From Pyricularia pennisetigena (Eukaryota > Ascomycota > Sordariomycetes > Magnaporthales > Pyriculariaceae), in NCBI RefSeq assembly GCF_004337985.1, contig NC_043740.1, forward strand, positions 62,001 to 126,000: a stretch of DNA of 64,000 bases, given 5' to 3'. Shown piece after piece: positions 47,670-58,861 of the stretch (within the stretch, counting starts at the first letter, position 1; each line of letters starts with the position of its first letter). The position numbers and the translations under genes were made by a program. Below the pieces are notes generated by a model. That model saw only the letters and a list, made by a program, of their open reading frames with translations. It searched no databases and had not been told where the DNA came from.

Positions 47670-48364
47670 GTTGGTAGGTAGTTTAATATTATTGGGTATA
47701 TATCCTAATGCAAATTTGGCGGTGGTTTGGGCAGTGGTGTTGCCTTTTTGGCGATTTTTGGGAATTTTGGTGACCAGCGACCGTAATTATAATAATTGTC
47801 ACGTTTTTTGGCGAATTAAAACAATTATTGTAATTATTATTACAATAAAATTAATTAAACTGCCCCGGATTTTACCGGGTGGGGGGACCCTTGCGACGTA
47901 AGGGCGTTAATCAAAATTTACCTTCGTTACAATTGGGATCAATCCTTATTTGGGTGGATAAAATATGAATAGTTTTATCCAATTAAAAATGCTTTAATCA
48001 AGTTTCCTAACGAATATATCTGCAATATTTGCTGGGGCAATTTTGCAATTCTAATAATTGTTACGTTTATTGGTATAAAATTAAACGCTGATTCAATCGT
48101 CTCAATTTTGTAGCAATCGTCATAAAAAGAGTTTGGCGGCCGGGAAAAGTTTTTTATTGTAAAAAAAAGAAAAAAAGCTAAGAAAGAAAAAAGGAGTTAT
48201 TTATAGCGGGGTTTACGCATAGGTCTTTTTGCTGATAAAATAAAATTAAAATAAAAACGCCAAAGTTTCCGGAATTTAGCCGTAACGGTTATTACAATTC
48301 GCAATATCGAACCTTTTTATTTTTGATCGGGGCGCCGTTACGCCGTATAAACTTATATATAATC
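47670..48364 (-). pseudogene. upstream part of the helicase element beyond the Gypsy insertion
   Basis: 47670-47760 reads on the minus strand in frame with the segment before 40408 (KFALGYIPNNIKLPTN). The rest is AT-rich with TAATAATTGTTAC-type motifs and no recognisable coding or terminus. It ends at the left terminus of element E3. Confidence 0.45.
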
Positions 48365-50189
48365 TAGTCTCAGTGCTCAGACTAGACCCCCCTGCTTCGC
48401 AGTGGGGAGCGAGCGCTCCATATACCTTTCAGCCACATGGTTTTTCGACCAATTACATTGGCCGAAAAGATCGCGCTCGTTCTAGTCTGAGGACATTTTG
48501 TCGCATTTCGCCGTTTATAGCGGTATTATTAATAATATACCTAACGTTGCGATATCGCTTATTATTATTTTATTACTATAACGATAATTTGTGATATTCT
48601 GCCGTTTATAGCGGGTATATACAAAATATTCCCATTATAATGGCAAAAGAAAATAGTGTACCCATAGCATGCAATTAAATATTCGAATAAAAGAATAAAT
48701 AAAAATTAAAAAAATATATAGTACTTTGCGTTAAGTTTATTGGAGTTTGTTAATTATTTGAATGCCCGCCGCGTTTTTATAACCACTGTATTGGGAAAGA
48801 TATTAAAATATTAAGTAAAATTTGTAATTTTTCATTATATTTAATTCTTGCTTTAAATAATGGTATACAAAATTAGCTTTAGTTTAACTTACAGTTCTTA
48901 TAGTTTCGTAGACCTAATACTGCAAAATGCATGCAATTATCGATTGAAACAAAAGTTTTATTAATATTCTTATATAAATTAACAATTTGTTAAAAAATTA
49001 AATGATTTACGCAAATATTGGTAAAATGAAAATATTTTTACTTGATACATTCTTTGATTAATTTGATAATAAATCTCATATAAGTTCTTTTTTTATAAAT
49101 GATATTTAATTAAATAAAGCAAAAAATACAAAAAGGATACAAATTTAGCATTTTTTTATATAAAAAAATAAAAAGGACCGGTATTGTAAATCGTGCTTTA
49201 CGTTGACGTTTATTTGTTTATACAATCCACTTTTACAAGTTTTAGTTTTCTTAATGTTAAAATTGGTAAAAATGTAAAAGCATTTCGATTGCAAAATATA
49301 TATAAAATTGGATATATTTTACCTATCCGCATATTTAACGGCTTACATAATTAGATATATGTACAAAGATGTGATATTATATTAAATATACATATGCCAC
49401 CCCTCTCGTGCAGAAACCACGAAATTTGGCTGCAAAACAAAAATAATATAAAATTAATCAAGTAAAGCAAAAAATTTTATAAAATACACATGAAGCATTT
49501 GTTTTTATAAAACAGTTTTTAAAACCTATATTATAAGTGAGACGAGATTTGGACGTTTGTTTGTATACGTAATTGAATCTCTGAAATTTTGGTTCTATTA
49601 TCGTTAAAATTGGTAAAAATATAAATAAGTTTCGATTGTAAATTATATATAAAAAAGTATATACTTTGCCTATCCGCTTATTTAACTGCCTATATAATAT
49701 GGTATATGCACCAAAATCGAGTATAACAATACATAAATATATACAACCCTCCACGTGCAAGAATTATAAAATTTGGTCAGAAATTAAGAATAATATCAAA
49801 AAAAATCGAAAATCGAAAAAAAAATCGAAAAAACAGTACCGCCGTAGACGGATTAAGGGCAGGTGGTATCGAATTCGGCCATTATAACAAATAAAAAAAT
49901 CAATCGAATCGCTACTAATAACGGTATTAAACCCTATTTTCAACGATATTTTATTTTTTCAATATTGTGTATAGTTGGGGAATAATAAAGGAGTTTCGGT
50001 TAAAAAAAGGCCAAAAATACAGCCATAAACGGCGATAATCGACATGTTGTCCTCCGACCTGAACCAAAGCGTTCTTTGGATGGACCCACAGGTACATTGC
50101 AAAGCCGCAATTGAGCCACGAAGTGGAGCGAAGCGAACGAAGTGGATTAATTGTGGAGCTTTGGGCTTCAGGGATAAGCCTTGAGACTA
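48365..50189 (+). mobile_element. TIR element E3 (1825 bp), non-autonomous
   Basis: TAGTCTCAGTGCTCAGAC at the left, the inverted TAGTCTCA-type end (GAGACTA) at 50189. Exactly as long as E5 and similar to it throughout. AT-rich core without coding capacity. Left flank TATATAATC and right flank TTAGCGAAT do not match, so one side has been rearranged since insertion; the right flank is a family-A LTR fragment. Confidence 0.8.
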
Positions 50190-50293
50190 TTAGCGAATGG
50201 GGTTTAATACCCACCCTACACCTACGAGTCAGTTACCCTATATCGGGTTAGGATTTTCACCTAATTAACAAATTAGTGCGAACCTAAAAATGG
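50190..50293 (+). repeat. family-A LTR fragment, left of E4
   Basis: Matches the GGTTTAATACCCACCCT region of the family-A LTR; continues after E4 at 51635. Confidence 0.8.
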
Positions 50294-51634
50294 TAGTCTC
50301 AGTGCTTAGACTAGACCCCCCTGCTTCGCAGTGGGGACCGAGCGCTCCATATACCTTTTAGCCACATGGTTTTTGGACCAATTGCATTGACGAAAAGATC
50401 GCGCTCGTTCGAGGTTAAGGACAACTTGTCGCTTTTCCCCGTTTATGGCGGGTATTTGTACTGTTTTCGCACTGTTTATGCACCCCATACGTAATACCAA
50501 TAGTATAACCACTGTACATAATTAAATACTCGAATAAATAAATGAATAAAAATCGTAAAAATATAAGGTAGCCTGCGTTGTAATTGATGAATTTTTGAAA
50601 TCTTTTGACGCAGGGGCCGTTGGTATATTTCCTTCATTGAATGAATATTTGAATATTTAATTTATTATTAAAGCAAGGATATTTGGTACAAATAATATAT
50701 ATTTTTAGAAAACCGACTTTCAAATTAGCGTGGCGGTGGAAATTGTATACGATTACCGCTTAAAATTAATATTATATTAATATTTTTCATTTGATAAATA
50801 TTTTATCAAAAAACTTAATAATTCGCCCAAATGTTTATAAATTGGAAAGAATTTCTAATATAGCATTTGTAAAATATAATGATATATAAATGCTACTTAA
50901 CGGTTTTTTTACCATTTGTATTTTATTAAATAATATGAAAAATATAAAAACAATATAGTTTTACCAATTCTTTTAACAAACAAATTGAAAAAACCGATAT
51001 TACTATGCGGACTTAACGTGGACGTTTGTATATATACCTTATCCAATCCCTGAAACTTTGGTTTTATTATCGCCAAAATTGGCAAAAATTTAAAAGCGTT
51101 TCGATTATAAATTTTTTATACAAAATTGTATATACCTTACCTATCCACTTATTTAACGGCTTTGATAATTAGGTATATATACCGGAATTGGGTATACAGC
51201 TATTTATATATATACTATCCCGCACCCATAAAATGTTTGAAATTAAACTAACAAATAAAAATACCATAAAATAAATTCGAAAATCGAAATGAAATCGAAA
51301 AAATAGTACCGCCATAAGCGGATTAAGGGCAGGGCCTAGCAAATTCGCCCGATTATACATATAAAAATATACATTAAATCGTTGTTAATAGCGGTACTAA
51401 ATGCTATCTTTAACGTACAAACCGCTTATTTTTACGATTTTCATTTATTTTTTCATAACGGAGTATTGGTCGCCGAATTGACGAAAATACCGCCAAGAGC
51501 GGCGAAAATCGACAAGTTGTCCTCACACCTGAACCAAAGTGTTTTTTGGATGGACCCACAGGTACATTGCAAAACCGCAATTGAACCACGCTCAATTGTG
51601 GAGCTCTGGGCTTCAGGGATGAGCCCCGAGACTA
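50294..51634 (+). mobile_element. TIR element E4 (1341 bp), non-autonomous
   Basis: Same termini as E3 and E5, with a shorter core. 9-bp duplication TAAAAATGG (50285-50293) and CAAAAATGG (51635-51643), one C/T difference. Inserted in a family-A LTR fragment, whose other copies show the uninterrupted target. Confidence 0.9.
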
Positions 51635-51925
51635 CAAAAATGGTTTATATGGAAATGAGGGTGTTTTTTCAACAACGCATATAAAATCATTTTTCGGAAA
51701 ATCGTGTGCGGCACCGGAGCGTTCTCAGGGGTGCGGACCCCCATTTCGATGTCGGAAAATATGTAAGGGAGATAAAGCAAAATCTCCCCCACTAGTAAAT
51801 CGAAATTATTAATCCCAAAATTGAATAAACAATTAATATATTTAAACCCTATAATTACAGGTTTTTACAACGCAACTAATATTACGCCGCACCTAAGCTA
51901 ATGGCTAAACCCCCAATAATTAAAT
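51635..51925 (+). repeat. family-A LTR fragment, right of E4
   Basis: Continues the LTR to about CTAAGCTAATGGCTAAACC, then breaks off before the TTAACA end. The right boundary is approximate. Confidence 0.75.
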
Positions 51926-54139
51926 CTAATGAAGAATTACAAATTTTACTAATTATTTAAATATCTTTCCAAATGAACAAGTTACAAGAACGCGATTTTC
52001 AGTCAAAGAATGACCAAATTCCAATTAATCCAACGCAGGTTATTTCATATTTTTATGATTTTTATTCAATCTTTTATTCGAATATTCAATTGCATACTGT
52101 AGTTTTACTGTTTTTTTTTTGCTATTTTAGTGCGAATAGAACAGTACCTCTATAAACGGCGAAATGCGATAGTCTCAGTGCTCAAACTAGACCCCCCTGC
52201 TTCGCAGTGGGGACCGAGCGCTCCATGTACCTTTTAGCCACATGGTTTTTCGACCAATTACCTTGGCCGAAAAAATCGCGCTCGTTCTAGTTTGAGGACA
52301 TTTTGTCGCATTTCGCCGTTTATAACGGTATTATTAAATAATATATTTAATATTGCAATATCGTTAATGATTATTTTATTAATATAAGGATAGTTTGCGG
52401 TATTTTGCCGTTTTAAGCGGGTATATACAATATATTCGCATTATAATGGTAAAAGAAAATGGTATAACCATAATATATAATTAAATATTCATGTAAAAAA
52501 ACAAATAAAAGTCATAAAAATATACAATATTTTGCGTTGAACTTCTTGGAGTTTGTTGATTATTTAAACGCCGGCCGCGTTTTAATAGCTACTGTATATG
52601 GAAAGATATTAAAATATTAAGTAAAATTTGTAATTTTCTATTATATTTAATTTTTATTCTAAATAATGGTATATAATATTAACTTCAGGTTAGATTGCAG
52701 TTTTTATACCTTAGTAGACCTAACATTGCAAAGTGCATGCAATTATCGATTAAAACAAAAGTTTTATTAATATTTTCATATAAATTAACAATTTGTTAAA
52801 AAACTAAATAATTTACGCAAATATTGGTAGAATGAAATTATTTTTAACAAATGCATTCTTTTATCAATTTGTTTATAAATCTTTTATGACTTTGTTTTTT
52901 ATAAATTTTATTCAATTAAATAAAGCAAAAAATACAAAAATAATACAAATTTAGTATTTATTTATATAAAAAAATAAAAAGGGCCGGTATTGTAAATCGG
53001 GTTTCACGTTAACGTTTATTTACATACATAATCAACTTTTACAAATCTTGGTTTTATTAATGTTAAATTTGGTAAAAATGTAAAAGCATTTCGATTGCAA
53101 AATATATATAAAATTGGATACACTTTACCTATCCGCATATGTAACGGCTTAAATAATCAGATATTCGTACAAAAATGTAATATTATATTAAATACATATA
53201 TACCACCCCCCAGGCGCAGAAACCAAAAAATTTGGCTGCAAAGGAAAAATAATATAAAATTAATTAAATAAAGCAAAAAGATTTATAACATACACATTTA
53301 GCATTTCTTTTTATCAAACAGTTTTTAAAGCCGATACTATGGGTAAGATTGGATTAAGACGTTTGTTTATATACGTTATCGAATCTCTGAAGTTTTGGTT
53401 TTATTGTCGTTAATATTGGTAAAAATATAAACGAGTTTCGATTGTAAATTATATATAGAAAAGTATACACTTTGCCTATCCGCTTATTTAACTGCATATA
53501 AAAAATAATATATACACCAAAATTTAGTATAACGATATATAAATATATACGACTTTCCACGTGCAAGAATTATAAAATTTGGTCAAAAATTAAAAATAAT
53601 ATTAAAAAAAACCGAAAATCGAAAAAAAATCGAAAAAACAGTACCGCCATAAACGGATTAAAAGCAGGTAATATCGAATTCGGCCATTATAGCAAATTAT
53701 AAAATAAATCGAATCGCTGCTAATAGCGGTATTAAACGCTATTTTTAACGATATTTTATTTTTTTAATATTATACGTGGTTATGGAATAATAAAAGAGTT
53801 TCGGTATAAAAAAAGCCAAAAATACCGCCATAAACGGCGAAAATCGACAAATTATCCTCAAACCTGAACCAAAACGTTCTTTGGATGGACCCACAAATAC
53901 ATTGCAAAACAGCAATTAAGCCACGAAATGGAGCGAAGCGAACGGAGTGGATCAATTGTGGAGCTTTGGGCTTTAGGGATGAGCCCTGAGACAAGAAATG
54001 CGACCAGTTGTCCTCAGACTAGAACGAGCGCGATATTTTCGGCCAATTTGATTGGCCATAAAGCCATGTGGCTGAAAGGTACATGGAGCGTTCGGTCCCC
54101 ACTGCGAAGCAGGGGGGTCTAGTTTTAGCACTGAGACTA
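51926..54139 (-). mobile_element. TIR element E6, truncated, interrupted by E5
   Basis: Core sequence at 51926-52169 resembles the core of E1 near 25690-25860. It resumes at 54004-54139 with the inverted left terminus ending GAGACTA. E5 and one 9-bp target copy lie between. The outer left end is missing. Confidence 0.7.
52170..53994 (+). mobile_element. TIR element E5 (1825 bp), non-autonomous
   Basis: TAGTCTCAGTGCTCAAAC at the left; right end GAGACAA, a decayed GAGACTA. Perfect 9-bp duplication GAAATGCGA at 52161-52169 and 53995-54003, within another member of the same family (E6). The core aligns with E3 over its length. No coding capacity. Confidence 0.92.
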
Positions 54140-54782
54140 GAGACGACATGTTGAGATTGTCAAATTTTTGCTTGGCAACATGAATGACGCACCAGCAGTT
54201 GGTTTGGGCGGAAATTTGACCTGGACAGATGGCGACAGACGAACCCCTGCGATTGACACAGCGGAACAGATTCAACTCGTCGACAGCTAGCCGTGAGAGG
54301 CGCCGCCCATGCATATCACAAGGGTGGGCGGTGACGGATGGATCTAGAACGACGGGGTGGTTTGATTCTGGCCCAGTGGTTTTCCCTGTGCCGATGTTGT
54401 CTTTTAGGCATAATTCGTCATCCGATGGATGAAATTCAGTTGGCAAACAGAATAAAAGCCAATTCTCATCGGCAGGGGCAAGGAAGAAGAAAATAAAATC
54501 AAACAATGACGGGAAATCATGTTTCTTCCTTTGGTTCAAGAATATAGATACACAGTCGACAAATGCAGCTTTGTCAGGTAATTCTACCCAGGCTGGCCAG
54601 GGCCCTGTTGGTTGCCGGCATGGGGGCCCCACGGACTGAGAGATCAAATCCATCGGGGCGAACCGATCAGGGGCAGAAGGGAAACGGGTGCTAGATCGAA
54701 ACTGGCGGGGCAGCAGATGAGCCCCTGCAGCAGAAAGGGTAGCGTCGCAAAGCTTCTTGACGTCATAGAAATCAGCGCCCAC
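54140..54782 (-). CDS. unrecognised open frame abutting a transposon end
   Basis: Minus-strand frame open for about 214 codons in normal-GC sequence, beginning GADFYDVKKLCDATLSAAGA without an ATG. It continues into element E6 at 54139. A GTAAGT donor-like site lies just upstream (near 54788-54793), so an exon could lie further out, though that would overlap the glycosylase gene start region. No domain recognised. It may be a host gene whose 3' end was replaced by E6, or a chance frame. Confidence 0.3.
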
Positions 54783-54934
54783 AAGGTTTACTTACACAGC
54801 ACAATCCCCAAGTCACATTGCAACAGTATTTCGTGCAAAAATTCAAGCCTGCCGTCAGAGAGTTTATGAAGTAATTTTTATGTTGCCCAGTGATGCGAGG
54901 ACAAGGCTGTTGCATGATCCGCTCCCGCATTCTC

Positions 54935-56089
54935 ATGGCTCGGGTTACCAGATCGACCGCAGCCAAGGCAAAGGCCAGCTTTGACACTCCCGTCAAGACG
55001 GAGCAACCAGCACGAACGACGGGCAGGAAACGAGCTGCCAGCAAGACAGCTACAGACCAATCGCCCGGCAGTAGTCGCAAAAGAGTCAAGGCGGAAGCGG
55101 TCAAGACAGAGTCGGCCGCGGCCAAACTGGAACGGCTGGACGACGACCATGACGTGCTCTCCAAAATCCCCACTGCCCCAAACCCTCCACTGGCCTCAAC
55201 CTCGCCCAAGACAAGCTCGGCCCTCGCGTCGCGCAAGCTCAGGCAGTACTACGGTGGCGACACCAGCAAGCTCGGCCCGTTTCCCGACTTCCCCCACCCC
55301 ACACCATCGGAGTGCAAGCGCGCCCACCGCATCCTCGCCGGGCTGCACGGGGCACGGAAGCGGCCGACGGTGCCGCTGACGGCCGGCCCCGCGGGGCGGG
55401 CGGGGTGCGGCGATGCGCCGTCGGTTCTGGACGCGCTGGTGCGGACGATCCTGAGCCAGAACACGTCCGACTCCAACTCTGCGCGGGCGAAGCGGTCCAT
55501 GGACAGGGCGTACGGCGGGCGGCACGACAACTGGCCGGCGGTGGTGACGGGCGGGGTCGGCAAGCTCGAGGAGGCGATCCGGTGCGGCGGGCTCAGCGTC
55601 GTCAAGAGCCGCGTCATCATGTCGATCCTCGAGACGTGTCTGGAGCGCTACGGCGTCTACTCGCTCGACCACCTGCGGGAGGCGAGCGACGAGGAGGCCA
55701 TGCGGGAGATGCTGGCGTTCAAGGGCGTCGGTCCCAAGACGGCCAGCTGCGTCCTGCTGTTCTGTCTCGGTAGGGAGAGCTTTGCTGTTGACACGCATGT
55801 TCATCGCCTCACGGGTATCCTGGGCTGGAGGCCGGTCGGGACGAGTCGGGAGGAGGCGCACCTGCATCTCGACGCGAGGATTCCGGACGAGGACAAGTAC
55901 GGGCTGCATGTATTGCTCATCACGCATGGTAAGAGATGTCCGGAGTGTAAGGCGGGTGGGAGGAGTGCAGGGAAGTGCGAGCTAAGGAAGGCTTTGAGGC
56001 AGGAGAGGGAGGAGGGCTTCAAGGAAGAAGAGGATACCAAAGAGAACGTTGCGAGAACAGAAGAGAAAGAAGAGAAAAAAGAGAGCTGA
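54935..56089 (+). CDS. HhH-GPD base-excision DNA glycosylase (endonuclease III-like)
   Basis: 384 residues, single exon. ATG at 54935 is chosen because MARVTRSTAAKAK begins a basic nuclear-type N-terminus; an in-frame ATG at 54893 would add 14 residues. Residues 1-100 are basic and disordered with SSRKRVK. The HhH-GPD domain spans about 150-335: LVRTILSQNTSD near 168, the hairpin FKGVGPKTASCVL with catalytic Lys268, and FAVDTHVHRL with Asp286. Lys plus Asp indicates a bifunctional glycosylase/AP lyase that removes damaged bases in the nucleus or mitochondria. The C-terminal cluster region has only three Cys (335, 338, 348: CPECKAGGRSAGKC), so a standard 4Fe-4S loop is incomplete. Residues 355-384 form a Lys/Glu tail. 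High GC, no decay, under 1 kb from the transposon block. Confidence 0.88.
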   Translation: MARVTRSTAAKAKASFDTPVKTEQPARTTGRKRAASKTATDQSPGSSRKRVKAEAVKTESAAAKLERLDDDHDVLSKIPTAPNPPLASTSPKTSSALASRKLRQYYGGDTSKLGPFPDFPHPTPSECKRAHRILAGLHGARKRPTVPLTAGPAGRAGCGDAPSVLDALVRTILSQNTSDSNSARAKRSMDRAYGGRHDNWPAVVTGGVGKLEEAIRCGGLSVVKSRVIMSILETCLERYGVYSLDHLREASDEEAMREMLAFKGVGPKTASCVLLFCLGRESFAVDTHVHRLTGILGWRPVGTSREEAHLHLDARIPDEDKYGLHVLLITHGKRCPECKAGGRSAGKCELRKALRQEREEGFKEEEDTKENVARTEEKEEKKES

Positions 56090-56229
56090 AGGGAGCTGAA
56101 AACGTTACGGAGTTTTTTTTTTTTTTTTTTGATGGTATGTTGATATTTCCAATAGGCCATGTAACAAAAAATGATCCTCGTCGAATTTAGACCAAAAACA
56201 TTTAGAGCGGCGTAAAGACACAGTCTTAA

Positions 56230-57025
56230 TCAACCACACTTGAGCCTTTCGCTCACCGGCAGCAAATTCTGCTCAATGTCATCGGCGTTGAGGAAGTCCG
56301 TCGTCCTGATCCTGTCCCTTGCCGCCTCCTCGTCATGTACAATACCCGCCTCGACGTGTCTCTTGGCCAGCCTCTCCCGTGCAACCTCTCGCCCGACACT
56401 GGCAAACCATATCTCATCGAGCAGCGAGGCGGCCGACTTCCACGGCTCCCTGTCAAGAGCCAGGTAGTTACCCTCGATGATGACGATGCGCGTCTTGTCC
56501 GTGATGGCAATGCTGTTGGCCACCGGATCCTTGACGGCGTGATCGAAGTCGGGCGCATAGATGGTTGAGGTGCCTTCTGCTCCAGCATCCCCCCCGATTG
56601 GGTGGGAGAGCTCCCGCACCAGCGAATAAAATCCCTCACCGTCAAAGGTGAAGGCGGCGCCGCGGCGGTGAATGGCCGTCTCGGGATCCGGCATTTCGGC
56701 CAGCTGCGCGCGCGTGAGATGGAATCCGTCCATCGGGAGGGCGGCTACGAAGTCGCCCCTGGCCGTCCCGTCCTCGGCGAGCTGGATTGCTTTCACCTCA
56801 TCGGTCACGCGGCGCGCTAGGGTTGTCTTGCCGGCGCCGGGAATGCCTGCGATGCCGATGAGGACTCGCTTGGTGGGCTCGGCCAGCTTGTATCTGGCTG
56901 CATGTGATCGCGTCAGATAGTGAGAGAGCCTTTCTTGCAGCTAAGAATGTCGGCGTTTGGGAAGAGTGCGATTGCTGCTCACCCCAGACTTTTTTGGCCA
57001 GTCGCGTGACCTCTTGGGGGTCCAT
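56230..57025 (-). CDS. P-loop small-molecule kinase, YFH7/uridine-kinase-like
   Basis: Two exons, 57025-56983 and 56897-56230, with an 85-bp intron (GTGAGCAGC donor, CATGCAG acceptor); 236 residues in frame. Starts MDPQEVTRLAKKVW. The Walker A motif GIPGAGKTTLARRV lies near residue 30. VAALPMDGFHLTRAQL matches the catalytic DGF(H) segment of the uridine kinase/phosphoribulokinase/pantothenate kinase group, and RIVIIEGNYLALD is the Walker B/lid strand. RERLAKRHVEAGI holds the lid arginines. Similar fungal proteins are annotated as ATP-dependent kinase YFH7; the substrate is unknown. The gene is tail to tail with the glycosylase, 140 bases apart. Confidence 0.85.
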
Positions 57026-58861
57026 GGTGAATATCTGTAACCTTCAAAACACGATGGTTTTTGTTGCTGTTTGTTCGCGCGGGTTGAGTTATTCGCCGCG
57101 ATGCCAACTGCAGTTTCAACCCCGCATCCCTGAACAATGCGGTGCCATGTTGCATTTTGCCTGACAGACAGAATTAGAAAAGATGCATGCTGGAACACCG
57201 AAACCTGACCCCGCACCACATCGTTTTCCAGTCCAACTCCTTGACCCTCTCATCCCACACCATTTCTGCTGATCTTTATCTCAAGTCTTTGGAGACTCCA
57301 CCGACAATAATCTCGACGCCTTAGTCTGTGATCACGGTACCTTGGGCCGCATCCAGAGCCCTCATCTCACTCTGGGCCCTACAACGTCACCAACCACACC
57401 CATCCATGCCCTCGTTTTGGCCAGCATCTTAGCCGAGTGATTACAATTCAGGCTATCTCGCCTGCGGCCTGGCTGTGAGGGGTGTCTCCCAGTCGGGAGG
57501 CGCGGCGGCAGGGATAGACTTGTGCGGCTGCCTCTGATTCCCATGATCTTGGACGCCGACACCGACAGGTGCTCTTTTGTCGGGCTAAGAATGGTCAGAG
57601 CGGTACCGCACGGGATTGTGACAAGCTTCCCACGGCTCTCGAGGGCCCCAAACGGGGATATTAAAGCCTGGAATCCTGATCACTGGTACCGATGCAACCG
57701 AACTGTCTTTAGAATGTTTTCCTTTTGGGACGAAAGCACCACAGCATTTGCTATGCCTTGTGTTTATCCAAGTCCAGACATTTGATGACCGGCCAGACAC
57801 TCAGGAGAGATTTATATCAAGCCTTCCCACTGTGCCATTTTAAAAGTGGATAGGTTTCGTCGATTTTTGACGATGCAGGTACCGTGAGAAGCCTTGTCCT
57901 TTTTTCGCTTTGCTAGCCTGTGTACGGCTCCTTGAGGAATCGAATCCTGCGATTGCTTGAGGTTTTATTTCTTTTTCTTTTTTTTTTTCTTTTTTTCGCA
58001 TTTGTGGTTACTCCGGTGGGTGGTCTGCTCTTGGCAGTGATGATGGACGTCATAGTATGCAAGTATCGGAGGAACTGGGGATTTCTCTCCAACATGTCAC
58101 TGTTCGCGGCGGGTGTGTCTATTGCAGACTTGGATGGAGACAACAGCCCAAGGGACAACCCACTGGCTGCAACCGAGGAACATCCCCTCTTTGATTTCAC
58201 TTGACAGGAATTTTTTTGTCTGCATGCCAAGGCCCAGTAAGTTGACGGTAATGGGTTCAGGCACAAAGGGCGATGCGATCGCAGTATAACCCTGTAAACC
58301 CCACTATCCTTTGAGGGGCCCGAAATTGGACAGGCACCCCGAAGGATTATATTGGTGTGCGTCTGCCCACCTCGATCGTAACCAAGACCCGCTGCTGTCG
58401 CCACGTTCAGCTCGTCGGAATATTTGTCGCCCCCCTGCTGCGATAGGCCATGTTGCGCCGCCGTGCTCCAATTTTTTGTGCTACTGGGCGGATGCACACT
58501 CGATTGTGTAGCCAATATCTCGCCGATAGGAGCCGTGCATTAAAATTGCATTTCCCCTATCATTCCACATGCGATTCAAGGCTTATTTCCACCTCGTCGC
58601 ACTCATATTTCAAATGCGGGCCTATATTCTCCAGGCGATCCATGTGTTCCCTTTGTGTGGTTGCGTTTCTCCGCTCCTATGCGAGGGCACAGCGGGGGCC
58701 TGGAATTAAAAGATCATCGGCGCCAACATCTATAAATTGGACAGAATGTCGTTCCATGGCGTTAATGTTGTTTACGGGTCTTGTGCCAAGGTCTTGCCCT
58801 CTCAAGCTCTCATAGACGCGTCCGAGTTAGTTTCCCCCCAAGTGTCCCAAGTGTCAACACA
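57026..58861. other. intergenic, promoters of divergent genes
   Basis: About 1.8 kb between the kinase (minus) and hydrolase (plus) starts. Contains a pyrimidine-rich run at 57964-57999. Open frames here lack domains or splice support. Confidence 0.5.

Noticed and set aside
23657..54139. hAT superfamily for the TIR elements
   Set aside because: hAT duplications are 8 bp; E1, E4 and E5 show 9 bp, and no hAT transposase was seen.
55196..55927. 243-codon minus-strand frame inside the glycosylase gene
   Set aside because: Arg/Pro-rich shadow of a GC-rich coding strand.
57913..58515. 200-codon minus-strand frame
   Set aside because: The Lys/Arg end is the complement of a pyrimidine-rich promoter run; no domain, no splice support.
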